From positions 1-5,223 of the forward strand of contig DAOVHT010000072.1 of NCBI GenBank assembly GCA_030671745.1: a stretch of DNA of 5,223 nucleotides, read 5' to 3'. This DNA is from Candidatus Nanohaloarchaea archaeon (GTDB lineage: Archaea; EX4484-52; GLR71). The notes under the pieces were generated by a model. The model saw nothing but the letters and a program-made list of their open reading frames with translations. It did no database searches and was not told the origin of the DNA. The number at the start of each line of letters is the position of its first letter. Within the stretch, counting starts at the first letter, position 1. The position numbers and the translations under genes are program-made. Of this stretch, positions 1 to 5,223 are shown piece by piece.

Positions 1-38
1 ATCACTTAATATGTTTTGGGTAAGACCCATATAAATAG
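1..38 (-). promoter_or_regulatory. TATA-like box, small hairpin and GTGAT motif leading off the left edge
   Basis: After the last gene's TAA the minus strand shows ATTTATAT (36-29), a 5-bp hairpin TGGGT-CTT-ACCCA (29-17) and AAGTGAT (7-1), one mismatch from the archaeal ribosome-binding consensus AGGTGAT. Together these would suit a further minus-strand gene starting just outside the window, with its own promoter. The gene itself cannot be seen. Confidence 0.3.
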
Positions 39-42
39 TTTT

Positions 43-933
43 TTAGAGAGTGGCAAGCAATAAGGCAGCATAACCGATAAATGACATTATTGCAGCATGC
101 TTGAATCCTGCAGATATTGAGCCTTCTGAAAGTTTTCCGATTGCTATGCCTGAAAAGAATCCTTGGATCACGGACAGGTGTCTGAATTTTACTGTGTATT
201 GAGCAACCAGGTTCGCATTAGCTGCACCGGTACCACCTAATGCATCAGACCCTAAAATAGGCAGTAAAAATACCACAAGACCTATCATGACACCGATAAA
301 TACAAAAAATATGATATAACCTTGCATCATCTGGCTCGATATGCTTGAGATTCTCTCACGTCGTAATTTTTCAATGTCAGTTATGGATCTACCGATTGCA
401 GTCATCGCATTTGATATTTTCCCACCGTAAGTGTGGGCTTCAATTATTGTTGATGTTGCTCTTGTTATCAGACGGTTGTTTATTGATTCAGCCATACCAC
501 GGAATGCCTGTTCAAAAGAGATACCCCAAGACATCTGAGAGACCATACGGTTTATGTAGGGAGACAGTTCACCAAAATTGCTTTTTGCTGCATACTTAAC
601 TGATTGAGGAAGTGACATGTTGCTTGATAATCCTTCTGAAATTGCTTTTATGAAATTCGGAAAATTGGATTCTATATTTTTCATTTTCTGAAAATGTCTA
701 TATTGCAATGATATCAAAGGTACAACAACACCAATCACTGAAAAAAGCATTATGAAGATTGTCATGAAAGGCAGTAAAAATTGAGATAATACAAAATGAT
801 TGAATATAAGGAGCATAAGGCTGCTAACCGAGATTGTGAGTGCGGAAGTCAATGCTTTTCGGTCGTACATAGCAAGGATCATGTCTATCTTCTTCTTGAC
901 CATACTAGGTTGTTCTTTATTTGACTTCCCCAT
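43..933 (-). CDS. FlaJ/TadC-like secretion platform membrane protein (GspF domain), second of pair
   Basis: A 296-residue polytopic membrane protein of the type II/IV secretion GspF (T2SSF) family, the inner-membrane platform that couples the cytoplasmic ATPase to pilin or substrate movement. Hydrophobic segments lie at about 28-46, 52-76, 205-227 and 278-295, with a weaker one near 253-266. The soluble helical GspF domain fills about 77-200; residues 91-170 hold the usual pattern (FPNFIKAISEGLSSNMSLPQ, then a GISFEQAF-like repeat). The C-terminal GKLSEGSISAGFKHA stretch (266-280) matches what I know of archaeal FlaJ-like proteins. ATG at 933 is preceded by GGAG at 946-943 with a 9-nt gap. 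The start lies 3 bp after the stop of the upstream paralogue, so coupled translation is likely. The family is confident. Whether it serves a pilus, an archaellum or another secretion machine cannot be told. Confidence 0.87.
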   Translation of the reverse strand: MGKSNKEQPSMVKKKIDMILAMYDRKALTSALTISVSSLMLLIFNHFVLSQFLLPFMTIFIMLFSVIGVVVPLISLQYRHFQKMKNIESNFPNFIKAISEGLSSNMSLPQSVKYAAKSNFGELSPYINRMVSQMSWGISFEQAFRGMAESINNRLITRATSTIIEAHTYGGKISNAMTAIGRSITDIEKLRRERISSISSQMMQGYIIFFVFIGVMIGLVVFLLPILGSDALGGTGAANANLVAQYTVKFRHLSVIQGFFSGIAIGKLSEGSISAGFKHAAIMSFIGYAALLLATL

Positions 934-936
934 AGA

Positions 937-1983
937 TCACATCTCCGGTGCAGTGAATGTTATGAATGCTAAAAATAATAGATTCAATAGAGGGATCAGC
1001 CCATATACACCTATTGATAATGCTGTCATTATATCCATACCTCCCGGTAAGGATGTATTTGGGATTATGTTCATCACAACAAGTATAGACACTAAAAATA
1101 GTGGTGCTGCAATCAAAAGTGCAGTATACATGTCCGCATAAGTTGAAAGGGCGGCGAGATACTTCTCTCGCGATAACCGGTAATCAAACATGGCAATGTC
1201 TGCCATCTCAGTAAGATATGAATCCAGATTACCGCCAGTCTGTGTAATCGTCAATATACCGCCCAATATCTCACGGAATGATTCAGATGGTGTTGTTGAG
1301 ATCACATGTTTCAATGCTATAGTTATGTCCTCACCAAAGATATCAATCCGTTTAGTTATGTTTGACATCTCATCTGTTATCGCGCCAAATTCTTTGAATT
1401 CAGACATGATACGGAATGCTTCTTCAGGTGGAGTTCCTGAGGATGCAATGGCTGAAAGATGCGTCAATGCGAATGGTAGATTTGTGTTTAAACTTTTCTT
1501 TTTAGAATATGTCTTCTCAAAAGGCACATAAAACATCATCAAGAAAATTGAAATAGAAATGATTATCGGAAACAGCAAATAAATTATATCTAACTCAAGT
1601 AATCCTGAAACGAGTGCAGTGCCAAAAAAAAGTGATGAAAATATGAATGACATAGAGGAGAATAAGAACATCTTACCTATATAGATCTCTACGACAGAAT
1701 CATAATCAGAGGATACCAATGCAGAATTTAATTTCTTGAAAAATGGTGACTTTTTTGAATATAAGTATTTTCCGAATGCGGTATATAATTGCTCTGTGCT
1801 TCTTGAAGCGATCAGCCCATTAAATAAAATGTGCAGATTAGTTTTTTCATTTGATCTTTTTGTGCCTTCTTCTGATAGCCCAAGCTGGTTAAGACGCTGT
1901 CTCAACTGCTCAAGATGATTTTCTTCATCCTCTAAAGTTGTCTCTTTTTTTCGGATTTTGTGAGATTCGTTTTTTGTTGACAT
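937..1983 (-). CDS. FlaJ/TadC-like secretion platform membrane protein (GspF domain), first of pair
   Basis: About 348 residues. A charged, possibly coiled-coil N-terminus (about 14-45, Glu/Leu/Arg-rich) is followed by hydrophobic segments at about 103-127, 131-152, 283-307 and 318-342, with a GspF-type helical domain at about 168-270 (LPFALTHLSAIASSGTPPEE, later a TQTGGNLDSYL motif). It is a paralogue of the next gene; archaeal pilus loci often carry two such platform genes after one ATPase. The frame is open up to 2223, but the extra 80 codons overlap the 3' end of the ATPase gene in another frame and encode nothing family-like, so I start at ATG 1983. In-frame ATGs at 1998 and 2049 are alternatives, and none of the three has a good ribosome-binding site. 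A TATA-like box at 2016-2023 would give a short leader to ATG 1983. Confidence 0.85.
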   Translation of the reverse strand: MSTKNESHKIRKKETTLEDEENHLEQLRQRLNQLGLSEEGTKRSNEKTNLHILFNGLIASRSTEQLYTAFGKYLYSKKSPFFKKLNSALVSSDYDSVVEIYIGKMFLFSSMSFIFSSLFFGTALVSGLLELDIIYLLFPIIISISIFLMMFYVPFEKTYSKKKSLNTNLPFALTHLSAIASSGTPPEEAFRIMSEFKEFGAITDEMSNITKRIDIFGEDITIALKHVISTTPSESFREILGGILTITQTGGNLDSYLTEMADIAMFDYRLSREKYLAALSTYADMYTALLIAAPLFLVSILVVMNIIPNTSLPGGMDIMTALSIGVYGLIPLLNLLFLAFITFTAPEM

Positions 1984-2015
1984 TACAGACACTAACATTA
2001 TTTTTGTCAAAGGGG

Positions 2016-2023
2016 TTTTTATA
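2016..2023 (-). promoter_or_regulatory. Possible internal TATA box ahead of the platform-protein genes
   Basis: On the minus strand TATAAAAA lies in the 85-bp gap between the ATPase stop and the ATG at 1983. A start site about 25 bp downstream would fall near 1994, leaving a leader of about 11 nt. It could allow the two membrane proteins to be made separately from the ATPase. AT-rich gaps produce such boxes by chance, so confidence is low. Confidence 0.25.
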
Positions 2024-2049
2024 GTTAAAAGAAAATCAAGCCATATCAT

Positions 2050-2060
2050 TAAGAAAAAAG
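2050..2060 (-). terminator. Possible U-tract terminator after the ATPase gene
   Basis: On the minus strand ACTTTTTTCTT begins about 9 nt after the ATPase TAA. Archaeal transcription can stop at simple U-runs, and a TATA-like box follows, so partial termination and re-initiation between ATPase and membrane proteins is conceivable. No stem-loop precedes it. Confidence 0.2.
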
Positions 2061-2068
2061 TTAAATTG

Positions 2069-3925
2069 TTAGATCTTAAAGGACGGTAGTTTTGGAGGAT
2101 TCTTAGAATCTGTTTTTGTGTCAGGAGACACATCTTTGTTATTTGCGTGTGGTGTTTTAGCCACTGTGTTATCGGTTTTATCTGACTTTTTGTCAGGATT
2201 ATCAGTTGTATCGGAATTGGCATAAGTTAAATCCCCGATTATGGGTTTTGATGAAAATGAAGTCTTGTCTTTTAGATCTTTATATGCCTTGTTTGTGAAT
2301 ATTCCGCGTTCTGTATGATACGTCTTCTCTGAGATCATGGAAAGGACCTTGTCTTTATCCATATAGTATTTAGATATGTATAAAGCGACATCGTCATAGT
2401 TGTGTATGTTGTTCTTGTAAAGCCAGAAGAGAACCATAGACCTGTTTCGTATCTCGTCTGTTATCTTTTTTGTAGGAATACCATAATCTATGCTTAACTT
2501 CTCTACAAGAAGACTGTGCTGGGACTTGAAATCATCGGTTGAGGGTTGCCATGAAAATGTCTTTATGGAATCTGCTTTAAGATTTGTGACATCAACATTT
2601 GAGACCTCATCGGTTTCCCTTATACGCCTTGCATTGATACCGAATCGTCCTGCATGCTGGACAAAGATAACCACATCAAGAGCATTGATCAGACCTGCAG
2701 ACAAGCTTATCGGCGGTGTTGTAAGACGCTGGATTATTTCGTCGACTGAACCTGCGTGCATAGTGCTCAATGACGCGTGACCTGAAGCCATACCTTGGAA
2801 CAGTACAGATGCCTCAACACCACGGACTTCACCCACAATAACATAATCCGGATTCTGCCTGAATGAGGATTTAAGAAGGTCAAACATGGTCACTTCACCA
2901 TATTTCTCTTTGCCTGCACCGAAACTTTGTCGTGTGACCGAAGGAATCCAATTCTCATGAAGCAGATGAAGCTCTCTTGTATCCTCTATTGAAACTATCT
3001 TCTCCTGAGGAGGTATAAAACACACAAGAGAGTTCAATAAAGATGTCTTTCCTGCTGCAGTCGTACCGCAGATCAGGAAATTTTTCTGATGCTCTACAAG
3101 ATACCAAAGATAAGCAAACAAGTCAATTGAGCCTGTACCATAATTGATCATATCAACAATACTGAACGGTGTTGATGAGAATTTCCTTATGGAAAATGTC
3201 GGACCGTTTGTAGTCACATCTTTTGAATATGTCGCCTGAACCCGGGAACCATCAGGAAGCGACCCGTCAAGGAGCGGTTCCGCATAGCTTATGTACCTTC
3301 CGCAACGTTCTGCAAGCTTCACTACAAATGATGAAAGAGAACCTATATTCTTGAAATATACATCAGTCTTGATTGACCCAAACTTCTTGTGAAGCACAAA
3401 AAGTGGTACATGCACACCATCACAACCGATATCCTCAATAAAAGAATCATGGATCAAGGGTTCTATCTCATTTAAGCCCACGAAATTTCTGAAAACATAA
3501 TACATGATTCGTGTTATCTCGCCTTTTCGCAAGACAATGCCTTTCTTTATTATGATACCTCTCACATTTTCCTTAAGATAATTGAATAGATCATCTTTTG
3601 ATTTGAGTTGACTAAGTTTGATGTCAAGCATATCAGATAATGTCTCTTCTAGCTCATCATAGATTTCCCTATCCCATTGTTCAAGAGAGGGCTCTATCAC
3701 TGAATACACTAAAGAATTAGATGCCACATTCCATTTTATTGAAGCGAATGTGAAGGGAGGAATAAGTGGATATTTTATGTCTAGTTTTTCTAGATCATCC
3801 GGGATGTCATGAAATATTGGAGTTTCTACATCACCTATGTTAAAAGAATCAAGCTCTTTTGAGAAATCATATGGTTGGGCAGCACTATTTGCCTTATTTA
3901 ATCTCTGCCTCAACCAACCTCTCAA
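2069..3925 (-). CDS. Type II/IV secretion system ATPase (archaeal FlaI/TadA/VirB11-like)
   Basis: About 618 residues. This is the cytoplasmic hexameric motor expected to drive assembly or secretion through the two downstream membrane proteins. The N-terminal domain has the archaeal-type EPLIHDSFIEDIGCDG stretch (about 155-170), LPDGSRVQ (223-230) and TFSIRKF (243-249). The RecA-like core has a Walker A GTTAAGKTS (287-295), Asp box IEDTREL (313-319), Arg356 in SFRQNPD, a Walker B region YVIVGEVRG with Glu366 (361-369), and a His box GHASLSTMHAG with His390. All catalytic motifs look intact. The last ~47 residues (572-618) are an Asp/Lys/Thr/Asn-rich, probably disordered tail. Start: there is no ATG near the 5' end. 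TTG at 3925 has a GGGTGAT site 9 nt upstream, so I prefer it; TTG at 3949 (8 residues longer) and GTG at 3940 are alternatives. The gene lies about 50 bp after eS26 on the same strand. Confidence 0.93.
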   Translation of the reverse strand: MRGWLRQRLNKANSAAQPYDFSKELDSFNIGDVETPIFHDIPDDLEKLDIKYPLIPPFTFASIKWNVASNSLVYSVIEPSLEQWDREIYDELEETLSDMLDIKLSQLKSKDDLFNYLKENVRGIIIKKGIVLRKGEITRIMYYVFRNFVGLNEIEPLIHDSFIEDIGCDGVHVPLFVLHKKFGSIKTDVYFKNIGSLSSFVVKLAERCGRYISYAEPLLDGSLPDGSRVQATYSKDVTTNGPTFSIRKFSSTPFSIVDMINYGTGSIDLFAYLWYLVEHQKNFLICGTTAAGKTSLLNSLVCFIPPQEKIVSIEDTRELHLLHENWIPSVTRQSFGAGKEKYGEVTMFDLLKSSFRQNPDYVIVGEVRGVEASVLFQGMASGHASLSTMHAGSVDEIIQRLTTPPISLSAGLINALDVVIFVQHAGRFGINARRIRETDEVSNVDVTNLKADSIKTFSWQPSTDDFKSQHSLLVEKLSIDYGIPTKKITDEIRNRSMVLFWLYKNNIHNYDDVALYISKYYMDKDKVLSMISEKTYHTERGIFTNKAYKDLKDKTSFSSKPIIGDLTYANSDTTDNPDKKSDKTDNTVAKTPHANNKDVSPDTKTDSKNPPKLPSFKI

Positions 3926-3975
3926 AGGTATACTTATCACCCAAATCAAAAAGTCTCACAAAAGAGGTATTATCC

Positions 3976-4281
3976 CTATAATCTTTTGCCGGACTTCTTC
4001 TTTACTGAGACCATACGTCCTGTCTGATCCCTCTTCATTATGATACCACGATGCCTTGCACATGCCGGACATGCATACATCTTGTTTGTTCCAGCACTTA
4101 CCTGATTTCGGTTTATCTCTTTTCTAAGTACCGGATCAGTTATGTGAAACCCACTGTATTGAATAAAACATTTATGCTTTGGCACTTTTCTGCCGCAGTA
4201 ACTGCAAAAGACTGTAGGCTGGTGGCCACGGGCTGACGTCTGGCTGTGCCCTCTAGTGTACGCTGATCTATCATCTGGCAT
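3976..4281 (-). CDS. Ribosomal protein eS26 (S26e)-like zinc-ribbon protein
   Basis: A 101-residue basic protein. The core pattern matches eukaryotic/archaeal eS26, a small-subunit protein near the mRNA exit that binds the 3' region of 16S/18S rRNA. A GH-containing basic N-terminus leads to CSYCGRKVPKHK (26-37), then TDPVLRKE (48-55) and MYACPACARHRGI (68-80), followed by a basic tail. Cys26, Cys29, Cys71 and Cys74 form the expected zinc ribbon, and the C-x-x-C-A-x-H-x-G-I ending of the second knuckle is the typical archaeal signature as I recall it. The length is usual for the family. ATG at 4281 has AAGGT about 9 nt upstream; there is no other plausible start. It is divergent from crenarchaeal eS26 and lacks the usual lysine-rich opening, so an eS26-derived zinc ribbon with another job is possible. 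Same strand as, and 50 bp upstream of, the ATPase gene: probable co-transcription. Confidence 0.8.
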   Translation of the reverse strand: MPDDRSAYTRGHSQTSARGHQPTVFCSYCGRKVPKHKCFIQYSGFHITDPVLRKEINRNQVSAGTNKMYACPACARHRGIIMKRDQTGRMVSVKKKSGKRL

Positions 4282-4290
4282 TTGTTATCT

Positions 4291-4341
4291 ACCTTGTATA
4301 ATTTAAACATTGGCATTTATATCATTAACCTTTTAAAGGTT
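4291..4341 (-). promoter_or_regulatory. Probable promoter/ribosome-binding region of the eS26-ATPase genes, with a 15-bp inverted repeat
   Basis: Read on the minus strand, ATATAAAT (4322-4315) is a good archaeal TATA-like box. A start site about 25 bp downstream would fall near 4292, giving a short leader with AAGGT at 4295-4291 as ribosome-binding site. A second AT box, GTTTAAATTATA (4309-4298), would instead fit a leaderless transcript. Immediately upstream, 4327-4341 is a perfect inverted repeat, AACCTTT-T-AAAGGTT, placed where BRE or a repressor could sit. Inference from sequence only. Confidence 0.4.
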
Positions 4342-4405
4342 TGTCCGAGTGGCAATAATGATGCGGTGCAGACAATATGCAAGTGTTTATTCTTTAGTTT
4401 TAGGA

Positions 4406-4875
4406 CTTACATAAGCATTACGTAAGCAGTAGAAGAACTTACGTAAGAGTTATGTAAGCGTTACGTAAGCGATAATGCGAGAGATGCCCGAATTTCGGCT
4501 TTTTTAAGAGAATATAAAGAGACTTACGTAAGTGTTATATAAGAGTTATATAAGTAGTTGTGTAAGTTATGTAAGTGTTATATAAGCAGTTGTACAGGAT
4601 GCAAAAAAGCGAGTGCAGAGGGGATACAGAACGACATAAACAACTTATATAAGTTATGTAAGCAGGTCTGAAAACGATAGCAATAATAGCTGGAACAGAA
4701 CATAAGCAGAACAGCCAAGACCTAAAGAGGACTTATGTAAGTAATGTAAGTCTAGTGAAAAACAGTAGCAATAACAATAGATGCGCAAAAGAACAAGAAT
4801 ATGCCGAAGAGAAAAATGACTTACGTAAGTTATGTAAGTGCGATTAAAAACGATAGCAAGAGCAGCTTACGTAAC
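4406..4875. repeat. Array of palindromic STTAYRTAAG boxes in helically spaced clusters
   Basis: Boxes of 10 bp start at 4406, 4417, 4438, 4449, 4460, 4523, 4534, 4545, 4557, 4566, 4577, 4644, 4653, 4732, 4741, 4820 and 4829, with a one-mismatch copy at 4866 and a degenerate one at 4589. Full palindromes are CTTACGTAAG and CTTATATAAG. Within clusters, steps are 9, 11 or 12 bp, close to one helical turn. All boxes keep the TAAG right half. Such arrays are typical of cooperative protein-binding sites: operators, replication iterons or centromere-like partition sites. Which of these applies is not decidable here. The array lies about 125-595 bp upstream of the eS26 start codon. Confidence 0.9.
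4486..4505 (+). terminator. Possible hairpin-plus-T-run terminator inside the box array
   Basis: On the plus strand CCGAA-T-TTCGG (4488-4498) can fold into a short stem and is followed by C and six T (4500-4505), in the style of an intrinsic terminator. The true loop would reduce the stem to about three to four pairs, so it is weak. There is no plus-strand gene upstream to terminate; a small transcript from the array is one speculation. Confidence 0.22.
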
Positions 4876-4907
4876 ATAATAAAAAGTAGGCAAGAATGAA
4901 AAAGAAA
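4644..4907 (+). repeat. Three diverged 88-bp tandem repeat units
   Basis: Units begin at 4644, 4732 and 4820, exactly 88 bp apart. Each opens with a 19-bp double box (CTTAYRTAAG followed at once by TWATGTAAG) and has AAAAC-RR-TAGCAA at offset 27 in all three. A weaker GCC/GCA-AAGA element sits near offset 71. The intervening sequence is A-rich and has diverged. A fainter fourth unit, with ATCACATAAG at 4907 and AACAGCAAACAG near 4938, seems to follow, and a double box at 4557 lies 87 bp before the first. 88 is not a multiple of three, so the repeat does not encode a repeated peptide. Confidence 0.8.
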
Positions 4908-5223
4908 TCACATAAGCAATACAAAGACCTCCGAAAGAACAGCAAACAGATTGAGCAAATGCAAGACAAACCATAAAAACAGATACAGGCGCGTAAAATT
5001 GTACAAAAAAGGCATATGTGCGTCAAATAATAGAGGGTAAACCGGATTGATTTTTTGATGAAAAATGAAAAGATCCAGGAATATTAAAGACATACAGATC
5101 GAAGCACATAAACATCATACTAATTTTAGAGAGAGCCAGTTTTAGTAGGCATTTCAAAAGATGCAGAAATAAAATGATTAGGCACCATGTGCCGTGAAAA
5201 ATCAGAGAATAGATGATCATAAA
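4876..5223. other. Gene-free, A-rich (plus strand) region at the right end
   Basis: No convincing gene is seen on either strand. Minus-strand open frames here encode Phe/Leu/Cys-rich low-complexity peptides that simply reflect the T-rich strand, and plus-strand frames are under 35 codons. Strand asymmetry is strong: 4921-4980 has 32 A but only 5 T on the plus strand. A decayed 88-bp repeat copy reaches to about 4950. Small palindromes occur at 5181-5193 (GGCAC-CAT-GTGCC) and around TTGTACAA (near 5000), without an evident role. Confidence 0.6.

Noticed and set aside
1984..2223. Open 80-codon N-terminal extension of the first platform protein
   Set aside because: It overlaps the last 155 bases of the ATPase gene in another frame, looks like an out-of-frame reading of that tail, and has no family resemblance. 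ATG 1983 fits the family better.
4336..4395. tRNA-like stretch (TCCGAGTGG followed by a TGCA-7nt-TGCA hairpin)
   Set aside because: The would-be anticodon loop lacks U33, there is no GGTTCRA T-arm downstream and no matching acceptor stem. The resemblance to a tRNA-Leu/Ser D-arm is probably chance.
4406..4875. CRISPR array
   Set aside because: The repeated unit is only about 10 bp, spacing is irregular (9-12 bp within clusters, 85-88 bp between), and there are no unique spacers of constant size.
4801..4976. Two short plus-strand frames overlapping by ATGA (4801-4899, 32 aa; 4896-4976, 26 aa)
   Set aside because: The first runs through the repeat boxes, both are Lys-rich as any A-rich strand would give, and neither has a ribosome-binding site or recognisable fold.
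5056..5100. C/D box RNA (TGATGA at 5056-5061)
   Set aside because: No D box (CTGA) follows at a suitable distance and no C'/D' motifs were seen.
5065..5145. Plus-strand 26-codon frame starting at ATG 5065
   Set aside because: Too short, with only a weak upstream TTGATG, and no recognisable similarity.
4844..5220. Three minus-strand frames of 60-65 codons rich in Phe, Leu and Cys
   Set aside because: They mutually overlap in different frames, reflect the T-rich strand, and lack ribosome-binding sites.

Overview
The window looks archaeal, although nothing in it fixes the lineage. Three things point that way. One small protein matches ribosomal protein eS26, which bacteria lack. Next to it are an archaeal-style secretion/pilus ATPase of the FlaI/TadA/VirB11 type and two FlaJ/TadC-like membrane proteins. 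The upstream regions carry GGTGAT/GGAG-type ribosome-binding sites and TTTATA-like boxes. The sequence is AT-rich. From general knowledge, eS26 occurs in TACK, Asgard and some small-genome (DPANN-type) archaea rather than in most Euryarchaeota, so one of those groups is my guess.

Layout. All recognisable genes are on the minus strand and read from about 4281 down to 43. Their order is eS26 (4281-3976), the secretion ATPase (start about 3925, stop 2069), a first FlaJ/TadC-like membrane protein (1983-937) and a second one (933-43). The two membrane-protein genes are 3 bp apart and almost certainly translationally coupled. Together with the ATPase they form the motor and inner-membrane platform of a type IV pilus-like, archaellum-like or secretion machine. 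The ATPase powers the platform, which extracts or inserts pilin-like subunits. No pilin, prepilin peptidase or secretin-like gene is in the window. A TATA-like box and a GTGAT motif at the far left hint that another minus-strand gene starts just outside.

The right part, 4282-5223, has no convincing gene. From 4406 to 4875 it holds an array of at least 17 short palindromic boxes of consensus STTAYRTAAG. They come as tight clusters with 9-12 bp steps, and the right half becomes an 88-bp tandem repeat in which a second element (AAAACGATAGCAA) sits exactly 27 bp after each cluster start. The array resembles a multi-site protein-binding locus (operator array, origin iterons or partition site) and lies just upstream of the eS26-ATPase promoter region. 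It is the most unusual thing in the window. Beyond it, the plus strand is strongly A-rich (T-poor) and apparently non-coding.
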